Positions 25,444 to 33,322 of a stretch of DNA of 64,000 bases are shown piece after piece (the stretch's first letter is position 1; each line of letters begins with the position of its first letter). The notes under the pieces are model-generated. The model saw only the letters and a program-made list of their open reading frames with translations. It had not been told where the DNA came from and did no database searches. Both the position numbers and the translations under genes were made by a program. This DNA is from JANQOH01 sp965200095 (lineage in GTDB: Bacteria; Pseudomonadota; Alphaproteobacteria; UBA7887), in NCBI GenBank assembly GCA_965200095.1, contig OZ241350.1, positions 372,001 through 436,000 of the forward strand, in the 5' to 3' direction.

Positions 25444-25817
25444 ACGAACGGAAATTCACCGACGAGCACGAGTGGATCGCTCTCGACGGCGATATCGGAA
25501 CCGTCGGCGTCAGCGATTACGCGCAGAACCGGTTGGGCGATATCGTCTTCGTCGAACTGCCCGAGGTCGGCCGCGCCCTCGCCCGCGGGGACGAGGCCGC
25601 GACGATCGAATCGGTCAAGGCGGCGAGCGAACTCTACGCTCCGGTCGATGGCGAGGTGACGGCGGTGAATCCCCGCCTCGCCGACGAGCCGGAACTGGTG
25701 AACAGCGACCCGACCGGCGAAGGGTGGTTCCTCCGGCTGCGCGTCGCCGACCGCGGGCAGCTGGACGGGCTGATGGACGGCGAGGCCTATCGGCGCTTCG
25801 TCGCGTCGCTCGAGTAG
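25440..25817 (+). CDS. gcvH: Glycine cleavage system H protein
   Basis: A 125-residue lipoyl carrier of normal length. It contains FTDEHEWIALDGD, the early H-protein signature, and ESVKAASELYAPVDG with the lipoylated Lys at residue 60. It shuttles the aminomethyl group from the P protein to the T protein and electrons to the L protein. ATG overlaps the gcvT stop (ATGA). Confidence 0.95.
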   Translation: MNERKFTDEHEWIALDGDIGTVGVSDYAQNRLGDIVFVELPEVGRALARGDEAATIESVKAASELYAPVDGEVTAVNPRLADEPELVNSDPTGEGWFLRLRVADRGQLDGLMDGEAYRRFVASLE

Positions 25818-25834
25818 CGGCGGAGGGACGGGCC

Positions 25835-27226
25835 ATGCGCTATCTGCCGCTCACCGACGCCGACCGCGCGGCGATGCTCGCCGCCGTAGCCGCCAGCCCG
25901 CTGGCGTCCGGGGGCGGCGCGGTCGCGGGGGTCGACGACCTCTATCGCGACGTGCCGCCGGCGGCGCGGCTGCGCGAGGCGCTCGACCTGCCGCGCCATG
26001 CGGGGGAGATCGCGGTCGCCCGCGCGCTGGAGGCGATGGCGGCCGAGAACCTGCCGGCGGGCGCGGCCGCGTGTTTTCTCGGCGGCGGGGCCTATCGCCA
26101 CCATATCCCGGCGGCGGTGGACGCGCTGATCCAGCGCGGCGAGTTCCTGACCTCCTACACCCCCTATCAGCCCGAGATCGCGCAAGGGACGTTACAGGCG
26201 CTGTTCGAGTTCCAGACCCAGGTGGCGCTGATTACGGGGATGGAAGTCGCCAACGCCTCGATGTACGACGGCGCGAGCGCCTGCGCCGAGGCGGTGCTGA
26301 TGGCGGGCCGCTGCACGCGGCGCTCCCGGGCGGTGCTGTCGGGGGGGCTGCATCCGCACTACGCCGGGACGGTGGAGACTCTGGCGCGGTTCACGAGTCT
26401 GGAGGTGACGCGCAACCGGCCGACGGCGCCCGCGCGCGCGCCGCACGGGACGACGGCGCTGGAAGCCCTGGTGGACGACGAAACGGCGTGCGTGGTGGTC
26501 CAGCAGCCGGATGTCTTCGGGGCGGTGCGCGATTTCCGGGCGCTCGCCGAACGGTGCCATGCGCGGGGCGCGCTGCTGGTGGCGGTGGTGTGCGAACCCG
26601 TGTCGCTCGGGGCGCTGGAGCCGCCGGGCGCGTGGGGCGCCGACATCGTCGCCGGGGAGGGGCAGGGCCTCGGCGTCGGTCTGGGCTATGGCGGCCCGCA
26701 TGTGGGCCTGTTCGCGACCCGCGAGCGCTTCGTGCGCCAGATGCCCGGGCGGCTCGCCGGCGAGACGGTGGACGCCGACGGGCGGCGCGGCTGGGTGCTG
26801 ACGCTGAACGCGCGCGAACAGCACATCCGCCGCGGCAGGGCGACGAGCAACATCTGCACCAATTCGGGTCTGTGCGCGCTGGCGTTCTCCATCCATCTGA
26901 CATTGCTGGGGGAGACCGGGTTCGCCGAGCTCGCGCGTCTCAACCACGCCGCGGCGATACGCACCGCCGACCGGCTCGACGCGGTCCCGGGAGTCGAGGT
27001 GCTGAACGGCGGTTTCTTCAACGAGTTCGCCGTGCGGCTTTCGCGCGATGCGGCGGCGGTCGTGGAGACGCTGGCGGCGCGGCGCGTGCTCGCCGGCGTG
27101 CCGATGTCGCGGCTTGCGCCCGGCCGCGACGACCTGTCGCGCCTGCTGCTGGTGGCGGCGAGCGAACTGACCGCGGACGCCGATATCGACGCGCTCGCCG
27201 GCGGACTGGAGGAGACGCTGTCATGA
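25835..27226 (+). CDS. gcvPA: Glycine dehydrogenase (decarboxylating) subunit 1
   Basis: A 463-residue alpha subunit of the split P protein. It opens with MRYLPLTDADRAAML and carries FTSYTPYQPEIAQGTLQALF (in part LTSYTPYQPEIAQG here), EVANASMYDGA and TSNICTNSGLCALA. PLP is not bound by this half; it forms the heterodimer with GcvPB. Glycine is decarboxylated and its aminomethyl group moved to lipoyl-GcvH. It begins 17 nt after gcvH and overlaps gcvPB by 4 nt. Confidence 0.95.
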   Translation: MRYLPLTDADRAAMLAAVAASPLASGGGAVAGVDDLYRDVPPAARLREALDLPRHAGEIAVARALEAMAAENLPAGAAACFLGGGAYRHHIPAAVDALIQRGEFLTSYTPYQPEIAQGTLQALFEFQTQVALITGMEVANASMYDGASACAEAVLMAGRCTRRSRAVLSGGLHPHYAGTVETLARFTSLEVTRNRPTAPARAPHGTTALEALVDDETACVVVQQPDVFGAVRDFRALAERCHARGALLVAVVCEPVSLGALEPPGAWGADIVAGEGQGLGVGLGYGGPHVGLFATRERFVRQMPGRLAGETVDADGRRGWVLTLNAREQHIRRGRATSNICTNSGLCALAFSIHLTLLGETGFAELARLNHAAAIRTADRLDAVPGVEVLNGGFFNEFAVRLSRDAAAVVETLAARRVLAGVPMSRLAPGRDDLSRLLLVAASELTADADIDALAGGLEETLS

Positions 27227-28728
27227 CCGCGACGGTGACCGGAAACCGGGGCCTCGACATCGAGGAGCCGCCGATCTTCGAACTGCACGCCGAGGGCCGC
27301 CGCGGCGTGGATTTCCCCGAAGCGCCGCGCGCCGGCGGTCCCGACCGTCTGGCAGGGCAGGCGCGGCGCGAGCCGGTGGGACTGCCGGACCTGTCGGAAC
27401 CCGTGGCGGTGCGTCACTACACAAGGCTTTCGCGCAACAATTTCGCCATCGACACGGGCACGTATCCGCTGGGTTCGTGCACGATGAAACACAACCCGCG
27501 GCTCAATGAAAAACTCGCGCGGCTCCCCGGTTTCGCCGACCTGCACCCGTTGCAGCCGGTCTCGACGACGCAAGGCGCGCTGCGGCTGATGGACACGCTG
27601 GCGGAGTGGCTGAAGAAACTGACGGGGCTGCCCGCGGTGGCGCTGCCCCCGGCGGCGGGCGCGCAGGGCGAATTATGCGGGATGATGACGGTGCGCGCGC
27701 GTCTGGAGGCGCGGGGAGACGCGCGCGAGACGGTGCTCGTGCCCGAGTCGGCGCACGGCACGAACCCGGCGACAGCGGCCGCTTGCGGCTACCGGGTGGT
27801 CGAGGTGGCGAGCGACGCGGAAGGGCGGGTCGACGTCGCGGCGCTGCGGGCGCGGCTCGGCCCCGACGTGGCGGCGGCGATGCTCACCAACCCGAACACA
27901 TGCGGCCTGTTCGAGCGCGATATCCTGCAGGTCGCGGAGGCGGTGCACGAGGCCGGCGCGCTGTTCTATTGCGACGGCGCGAATTTCAACGCCGTAATGG
28001 GGCGGGTCCGCCCCGCCGATCTCGGCATCGACGTCATGCATCTGAACCTGCACAAGACGTTCTCGACTCCGCATGGCGGCGGCGGACCGGGCGCGGGGCC
28101 GGTGGCGATGACCGCGGAACTGGCGCCGTTCGCGCCGCTGCCGTGGGTGACGAGCGGGCCCGACGGGTTCGACCTGATCGAGCGCGCGGAAGGCGAGGCC
28201 GCGGCGACGATCGGGCGGCTGCGCGGCTTCCACGGGCAGTTCGGAACTTTCGTGCGCGCGCTGGCCTACATGATGAGCATGGGCGGCGACGGCCTGCGGC
28301 AGGCGGCCGAGGACGCCGTGCTCAGCGCCAATTACGTGCTCGCGGGCCTCGACGGCGCTCTCGGCGCCCCCTGGGCGGGGCCGTGCATGCACGAAGCGCT
28401 GTTCGACGACGGCGCCTTCGGGGACAGCGGGGTGACGACCCTGGATTTCGCCAAGGCGCTGATCGACGAAGGCATACACCCGATGACGATCTATTTCCCG
28501 CTGGTGGCGCGCGGCGCGATGCTGGTGGAGCCGACCGAGACCGAGAGCAAGGCGGCGCTGGATTCGCTGATTTCGACGATGCGGACGCTGGCGGCGCGGG
28601 CGGCCGCCGGCGATGCGGCGTTCTTTCGCGAGGCGCCGCGGCATGCGCCGCGGCGACGGCTCGACGAGACCCGCGCCGCCCGCCGCCCCGTGCTGCGCTG
28701 GCGGCAAGGCGGGGAAAAGGCGGGCTGA
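27223..28728 (+). CDS. gcvPB: Glycine dehydrogenase (decarboxylating) subunit 2
   Basis: A 501-residue catalytic subunit. PLP-binding Lys278 sits in NLHKTFSTPHGGGGPG. Other family blocks are YPLGSCTMKHNPR, SAHGTNPATAA and MTNPNTCGLFE-like (AMLTNPNTCGLFE). Working with GcvPA it decarboxylates glycine and supplies one-carbon units. The gene ends the riboswitch-controlled operon and converges on an SDR gene 28 nt later. gcvPA/gcvPB split is usual in many bacteria. Confidence 0.95.
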   Translation: MTATVTGNRGLDIEEPPIFELHAEGRRGVDFPEAPRAGGPDRLAGQARREPVGLPDLSEPVAVRHYTRLSRNNFAIDTGTYPLGSCTMKHNPRLNEKLARLPGFADLHPLQPVSTTQGALRLMDTLAEWLKKLTGLPAVALPPAAGAQGELCGMMTVRARLEARGDARETVLVPESAHGTNPATAAACGYRVVEVASDAEGRVDVAALRARLGPDVAAAMLTNPNTCGLFERDILQVAEAVHEAGALFYCDGANFNAVMGRVRPADLGIDVMHLNLHKTFSTPHGGGGPGAGPVAMTAELAPFAPLPWVTSGPDGFDLIERAEGEAAATIGRLRGFHGQFGTFVRALAYMMSMGGDGLRQAAEDAVLSANYVLAGLDGALGAPWAGPCMHEALFDDGAFGDSGVTTLDFAKALIDEGIHPMTIYFPLVARGAMLVEPTETESKAALDSLISTMRTLAARAAAGDAAFFREAPRHAPRRRLDETRAARRPVLRWRQGGEKAG

Positions 28729-28756
28729 CGCGCCGCGCGCGCCGGAAGCGCCGGGG

Positions 28757-29494
28757 TCAGCCCCGCCCGATATAGGGTTGCGTAATCGGCAGGATCACCG
28801 CGCTGAGCATGTTCACCGCCGGGTCCATGGTCGCCATGGCGACGGCGGCCCCGGCGATGTCGGCGAGGGGGATCAAGCCTTCGCGTTCGGCGATGTCCTC
28901 GCGCCCGCGCCAGATGTCCGTGCCGACATTGCCGGGATGGATGATCCCGGCCGCTATGCCGTGCTCGCGCCCGTCGAGGGCGAGCGAGCGCGTCAGCCCG
29001 TCGAGGCCGAATTTGCTCGCCGTGTAGGGGGCGGCGTGGGCGCGCGACATCTGCGCCGAGATGCTGCCGATGTTGATAATCCGGCCCGATTTTCGGGGGA
29101 TCATGCAGCGCAGCGCGGCGCGGGCGCAGAGGAACGCGCCGGTGAGATTCACGTCGATGACCCGGCGCCAGACCTCGGGGTCGAGCTCGTGGGTCGGCGT
29201 CGGCGCCGACATGCCCGCATTGTTGACGAGGATATCGACCCGTCCGCGGCGCGACAGGACTCCCTCGAACAAGGCTTCGACCCGGGCGTTGTCGGTGACG
29301 TCGCAGACCGCCGCCTCCGCGCCGTTTCCGATTTCCGCGGCTGCGGCGTCGAGCCGGTCGCGGCGGCGTCCGGCCACCGTGACCTGCGCGCCCGCTTCGG
29401 CGAACGCCCCGGCGATCGCCTTGCCGATGCCGCTGCCGCCGCCGGTGACGATCGCGATCTTCCCGTCGAGCATTTCCGCCTCCCTGTCGCCCAT
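28757..29494 (-). CDS. Short-chain dehydrogenase/reductase
   Basis: A 245-residue classical SDR. The nucleotide motif TGGGSGIG is at residues 17-24, NNAG at 91-94, and the catalytic residues are Ser144, Tyr157 and Lys161. The Arg-rich segment after beta-2 (AGRRRD) suggests NADP(H). It may start at 29494 or at the Met eight codons later (MLDGKIAIVTGG), which looks more family-like. Substrate unknown. A repeat island lies directly upstream. Confidence 0.85.
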   Translation of the reverse strand: MGDREAEMLDGKIAIVTGGGSGIGKAIAGAFAEAGAQVTVAGRRRDRLDAAAAEIGNGAEAAVCDVTDNARVEALFEGVLSRRGRVDILVNNAGMSAPTPTHELDPEVWRRVIDVNLTGAFLCARAALRCMIPRKSGRIINIGSISAQMSRAHAAPYTASKFGLDGLTRSLALDGREHGIAAGIIHPGNVGTDIWRGREDIAEREGLIPLADIAGAAVAMATMDPAVNMLSAVILPITQPYIGRG

Positions 29495-29559
29495 GGCTCA
29501 CCATCCCGCTTTCGCCGGCCCGCCGCAAGCCCTTGTCCCCGGAAGCGCCGGCGCACGGA

Positions 29560-29990
29560 TTCCCGCGAAAGAGCGTGTGAAGAAATCGAACGGCGTTACA
29601 AATACTCGTCATTCCCGCGAAAGCAGGAATCTGTCGCGGACGGTCGCTTCCGGGTTCCCGCTTGCGCGTGTGTGAAGAAGGCGAGAGACGCTACTACTCT
29701 TCGTCATTCCCGCGAAAGCAGGAATCCGGAAGCGACCGTCCGCAATACCGGCCCGGTTTTCCTTGCGGAAACGCCGCAAATAGATTCCCGCTTTCGCGGG
29801 AATGACGAGTATTTGTAAATCTGTCGGATTTCTTCACATGCTCGAAAGCGGGAATCCGGAGGCGACCGTCCGCAATATCGGCGCGGTTTTTCTTACGGAA
29901 ACGCCGCAACAGATTCCCGCTTTCGCGGGAATGACGAAGAGTAGTAGCGTCTCTCGATTTCTTCACACCCTCGAAACCGGGAATGGCGAA
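29560..29990. repeat. Repeat island 2
   Basis: Several copies of the ATTCCCGC...GCGGGAAT hairpin and its 60-nt companion unit occur in both orientations, with the ATACTCGTCATTCCCGC and GATTTCTTCACA modules between them. It fills most of the 666-bp gap between the SDR gene and the NIPSNAP gene. The remaining 29991-30160 hold nothing recognisable. Translations rich in FPRKRES or DSRFRGNDE are artefacts of the repeat. Confidence 0.85.
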
Positions 29991-30160
29991 GTAGTGTCCG
30001 GTTTTCTTGAATCCTTCGCACATTATCCCGCGGAGACGCCGTTGAGAGACGGGACGGCCCGATTCCCTCGCACGATCGGATTCTTCTTGCGCGCCGGGCG
30101 CGGTTCGGGTATCGCGCTGCGCGCCCGCCGTCGAGGGCGCTCCGCACACGGGGAAAGGCG

Positions 30161-30799
30161 ATGATTCACGAATTGCGCATGTATGCGTGCAAGCCCGGCA
30201 CGGTCGCGAAGGTGCTGGAGGCCAGCGGGACGGTAGCCCGGCGCATCCGCGAGGGCGACCGCTATGGCGTGCTGGAAGGTCATTTTTCGAGCGAGATCGG
30301 TCCGCTCAACCGGTTCGTTCATATGTGGCGCTACGAGGACATGGGCGAGATGGCCCGGCTGCGCGGCGAACTCGGTCGTCTCGAAGCGTGGCGGAGGGAC
30401 TACGTCCCGCTGATCCGTCCGAACATCCTCGAACAGACGGTGCGCATCCTCAACCCCGTGCGCCCGATGGCGGAGCCCGAAGGCGAGGGGAACCTTTACG
30501 AGTTGCGCATCTACCGTCTGGCGCCGGGCGGCGCGGCGCCGTGGGCGGAGAAAATGGCCGCAGCGCTGCCGGCGCGCGAAAAGTATTCGAAGAACATCGG
30601 GCTGTGGGTGACGCAACTGCCGGACCCCAACGAGGTCGTGCATCTGTGGGCGTATCCGGACTTCGGGGCGCGCATGGAAGCGCGGCGCGCGTCGCAGGCC
30701 GACCCGGAATGGAGCGCCTTCCTCGCCGCAAACGTTTCGGCGTTGCAGACCATGACGTCGACGCTGCTGCTCCCGTCGGCCTGGTCGCCGCGGAAATAG
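30161..30799 (+). CDS. NIPSNAP family protein
   Basis: A 212-residue protein with two tandem ferredoxin-like NIPSNAP repeats. The first is about 1-100 (IHELRMYACKPG, then FVHMWRYEDMGEMA). The second is about 108-205 (LYELRIYRLAPG, then VVHLWAYPDFGARMEAR). Bacterial NIPSNAP proteins are small cytoplasmic proteins of uncertain role, often near flavin oxidoreductases. Start at 30161 fits the domain. The downstream DUF1640-like gene has its own promoter. Confidence 0.88.
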   Translation: MIHELRMYACKPGTVAKVLEASGTVARRIREGDRYGVLEGHFSSEIGPLNRFVHMWRYEDMGEMARLRGELGRLEAWRRDYVPLIRPNILEQTVRILNPVRPMAEPEGEGNLYELRIYRLAPGGAAPWAEKMAAALPAREKYSKNIGLWVTQLPDPNEVVHLWAYPDFGARMEARRASQADPEWSAFLAANVSALQTMTSTLLLPSAWSPRK

Positions 30800-30810
30800 C
30801 GCGCGGCGGC

Positions 30811-30839
30811 TTGACGGGCTGCGATATCGGATGTAGACG
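30811..30839 (+). promoter_or_regulatory. Candidate leaderless promoter of the DUF1640-like gene
   Basis: TTGACG, a 17-nt spacer and TAGACG end 7 nt before the ATG at 30847, so the mRNA would have almost no 5' leader. Confidence 0.5.
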
Positions 30840-30846
30840 AAGCGAT

Positions 30847-31275
30847 ATGTCCAGTTCGCTGTTCGACACGCTGGAGGCGGTCGACGCCCTGACCCGCGCC
30901 GGTCTGGCCGAGTCGCAAGCCAGAGCTATCGTCGCAACCATGCGCAAGGCGGTGAGCGATGGCGTCGCCACGAAAGGCGATGTCGCCGAACTCAGGGGCG
31001 AGATCGGCGCCGTCAGAGCCGAGATCGACACCGTCAGAGCCGAGATCGACGCCATCAGAGCCGAGATCGACACCGTCAGAGCCGAGATCGACACCGTCAG
31101 GACCGAACTCAAGGGCGATGTCGCCGAAGTCAGGGCCGAGCTCGGCGCCGTCAAGGCCGAGCTCAAGGGCGACATCGCCGCCGTCAAGGCGGAAGTGTGG
31201 GCCGTCAAGTGGGTGCTCGGCTTCGTGCTTGCGATCGTCCTGGCGATGGCCGCGCGCCTGTTCGGCGTCCTCTAG
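30847..31275 (+). CDS. DUF1640-like coiled-coil protein with C-terminal membrane anchor
   Basis: A 142-residue protein. The N-terminal head (SLFDTLEAVDALTRAGL, then ESQARAIVATMR) matches the DUF1640/CCDC90-like pattern. A long coiled coil of heptads follows (repeated AEIDTVR/AEIDAIR, 21-bp DNA repeats at about 31010-31110), then a C-terminal helix (VLGFVLAIVLAMAARLF) that should insert in the membrane. The same architecture recurs at 51509-53330. Function is unknown in bacteria; mitochondrial relatives scaffold the calcium uniporter. Heptad number probably changes by slippage. Confidence 0.75.
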   Translation: MSSSLFDTLEAVDALTRAGLAESQARAIVATMRKAVSDGVATKGDVAELRGEIGAVRAEIDTVRAEIDAIRAEIDTVRAEIDTVRTELKGDVAEVRAELGAVKAELKGDIAAVKAEVWAVKWVLGFVLAIVLAMAARLFGVL

Positions 31276-31431
31276 GGGCCGCCCCGGCGCCGCACGGATT
31301 CCTTGCCGGTCGTTTCGCATGTCCGCTCCGCCGGCGTCGCCGCCGGGCGCATTTGCGCAGCGGCCCTCATCGCGGAACGATAATCGCGGGATTCCGGGAG
31401 CGCGCGACGCCGCCGCGCGCCCCGGGGTTCG

Positions 31432-31740
31432 TCAGAAGGGGCGCCCGCCGTGGGAGTAGCCGAGGAACCGGCCGTCATCGTCCCAGACCCCGTACAACTG
31501 CCGTCCGTTGACGCCGCCGACGACGCGCTTCAACGCCCCGTCCGGCAGCGGCGCCTCCGGAGCGGGAAAGACCACGTGGACGGTCTCCGGCGTGTCGACC
31601 GCGATGCGCACCTCGTCCACGCCCGACATGTCGACGCCCTTCTCCGCCAGCGCCGCCTTCGGGTCCGCCTCGACCCGCGCGCGCCAGGCCGGATCCTCGC
31701 GCCACGCCTCCACGAAACCCTCGAATGCATTCTCGTTCAT
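31432..31740 (-). CDS. NHLP-leader RiPP precursor peptide 1
   Basis: A 102-residue peptide with a nitrile-hydratase-like leader (NHLP type): AWREDPAWRARVEADPKAAL, EKGVDMSG and VRIAVDTPETVHVVFP, ending in a double-Gly site VVGG at residues 73-76. The remaining 26 residues are the putative core, with YGVWDDDGRFLGYSHGG. There are no cysteines. The leader is nearly identical to that of the next gene, while the cores differ except for VWD.D..FLGY. ATG 31740 has GAGGGCGAGGAC just upstream. No lanthionine, radical-SAM, YcaO or transporter gene is visible nearby. The family assignment is from sequence pattern; maturation is inference. Confidence 0.82.
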   Translation of the reverse strand: MNENAFEGFVEAWREDPAWRARVEADPKAALAEKGVDMSGVDEVRIAVDTPETVHVVFPAPEAPLPDGALKRVVGGVNGRQLYGVWDDDGRFLGYSHGGRPF

Positions 31741-31763
31741 GTCCTCGCCCTCCATCGGCCGGG

Positions 31764-32057
31764 TCATGCGGGCGTCATCTCCCGCGTGTAACCGAGGAAG
31801 TGCCCGGTATCGGGATCCCACACGCTCGTCCCGCCGACGGCGCGCTCCAGCGCGTCGTCGGACAGCGGCGCGCTCCCGTCCGGGAAAACCACATGGACGG
31901 TTTCCGGCGTGTCGACCGCGATGCGCACCTCGTCCACGCCCGACATGTCGACGCCCTTCTCCGCCAGCGCCGCCTTCGGGTCCTCTTCGACCCGCGCTCG
32001 GTAAGCCGGATCCTCGCGCCACGCCTTCACGACGCCATCGAACGGATGTCCGCTCAT
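31764..32057 (-). CDS. NHLP-leader RiPP precursor peptide 2
   Basis: A 97-residue peptide with the same leader (AWREDPAYRARVEEDPKAAL, VRIAVDTPETVHVVFP) ending AVGG at residues 73-76. Its 21-residue core includes SVWDPDTGHFLGYTREM. It is first in the transcript: a strong promoter lies at 32091-32119 and the ribosome site is AGGACAAGGAA. Precursor 1 follows after 23 nt. The DNA coding for the two leaders is almost identical, so the pair arose by a recent duplication followed by change in the core. Confidence 0.82.
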   Translation of the reverse strand: MSGHPFDGVVKAWREDPAYRARVEEDPKAALAEKGVDMSGVDEVRIAVDTPETVHVVFPDGSAPLSDDALERAVGGTSVWDPDTGHFLGYTREMTPA

Positions 32058-32090
32058 TTCCTTGTCCTCTCCTGTGCTTTTTCTTTTCTT

Positions 32091-32119
32091 TCATTACCCG
32101 AAACGCGCGGAAAAGTCAA
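32091..32119 (-). promoter_or_regulatory. Strong sigma70-type promoter of the RiPP precursor pair
   Basis: On the minus strand TTGACT (32114-32119), a 17-nt spacer and TAATGA (32091-32096) lead to a start codon 34 nt downstream. The leader is purine-rich. This is one of the best consensus matches in the window and separates the precursors from the upstream monooxygenase gene. Confidence 0.7.
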
Positions 32120-32182
32120 GAGAGGCGCCCGATCCGGCGCTCCTCGCCGAACGCCGGCCGGTCGCCGCAAGAAAACGCGCGT

Positions 32183-33220
32183 TCAGTCGTCGAGGCTCCG
32201 CACGAGGTCGAGGATATGTTCAAGGCGGGAAAGGCGGTCGGCGTTGTCGCGGCCCTCGAGGCGCAGAACGAGGGCGTCGACGCCGGCGTCCCGGTATCGC
32301 CGCAGCCTCTCGCGCACCTCCCGGGGCGCGCCGACGGCGCCGAAGCGCGTGACCATGGCGTCGGGGACCCGCGCGGCGGCCTGTTCCCTCTTGCCGTCGA
32401 GCCACAGGCGCTGGATGGCTTCGGCGTCGTCGGCGTAACCGGCGCGGGCGAAGGCGTCCTTGTAGAAATTGACGGTCGGCGAACCCATCGCGCCCATATT
32501 GAAGGCGACGGCCGGCTTGCGCGCCGCGACAAGGGGCTCCGGGTCGTCGCCGATGGCGACATGGCAGGCGACATGCAGGGCGATGTCGTCGAGGGTCCGT
32601 CCGGCGGCCTCGGCGCCGCGCCGGAGAGGGCCGAAATGCGCCTCCGCATGGTCGGGCGAAAACGACGTCCCCAGCCAGCCGTCGGCGGCGGCGCCGGTAT
32701 ATTCGAGCGATTTCGGCGCCAGGGTCGCGAGGAATACGGGGATGCGGGCGGGCGGAAAGTCGAGGCGGAGCGCCTTGCCGGCGCCGCCGGGCCGCGGCAG
32801 GACGTGACGGCGGCCCGCATAGCGCAGCCTTTCGCCGCGGAACGCCATGCGCACGATGTCCACGGTTTCGCGCAAGCGGGTCAGGGGCGCGCGGTAGGGC
32901 GCGCCGTGCAGCCCCTCGACGACCTGCGGGCCGCTGGCGCCGAGTCCGAGGATGAAGCGCCCGCCCGAGAGTTCGTGAAGCGACAGCGCCGTCATTGCGG
33001 TCATCGAAGGCGCGCGGGCGCTGATCTGCATGATGCCGCTTCCCAGCGCGATGCGCTCGGTGCGCGCGGCGAGAAAGGCGAGCGCGGTCGCGGCGTCGCG
33101 CGCCCAGGCCTCCGCCGACCAGGCGAAGGAAACGCCCATCCTTTCGGCCTCGCAGACGACTTCCGCCGCGGCGGCGAAGTCCCCCCGGTCGTAGCCGCCG
33201 ACGGCGATCCCGACCTTCAT
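32183..33220 (-). CDS. LLM class flavin/F420-dependent oxidoreductase
   Basis: A 345-residue luciferase-like TIM-barrel protein. Family blocks include ALGSGIMQISARAPSMTAMT, ELSGGRFILGLGASGPQVVE and the C-terminal VTRFGAVGAPREVRERL. Such enzymes use FMNH2 or F420H2; I cannot decide which. It lies directly upstream of, and on the same strand as, the RiPP precursor pair but is separated by a strong promoter, so a shared function is only a possibility. It is divergent from the outer-membrane protein gene. Confidence 0.85.
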   Translation of the reverse strand: MKVGIAVGGYDRGDFAAAAEVVCEAERMGVSFAWSAEAWARDAATALAFLAARTERIALGSGIMQISARAPSMTAMTALSLHELSGGRFILGLGASGPQVVEGLHGAPYRAPLTRLRETVDIVRMAFRGERLRYAGRRHVLPRPGGAGKALRLDFPPARIPVFLATLAPKSLEYTGAAADGWLGTSFSPDHAEAHFGPLRRGAEAAGRTLDDIALHVACHVAIGDDPEPLVAARKPAVAFNMGAMGSPTVNFYKDAFARAGYADDAEAIQRLWLDGKREQAAARVPDAMVTRFGAVGAPREVRERLRRYRDAGVDALVLRLEGRDNADRLSRLEHILDLVRSLDD

Positions 33221-33322
33221 GGCGCTCCCCTCCCGCTCCGATCCGGATATCCCGCCTCGCGCCGGCGGGCGCGTATTATGACGCAGCGCACGGGCCGGGG
33301 AGAAGACGGGGAGAAGACGGCC

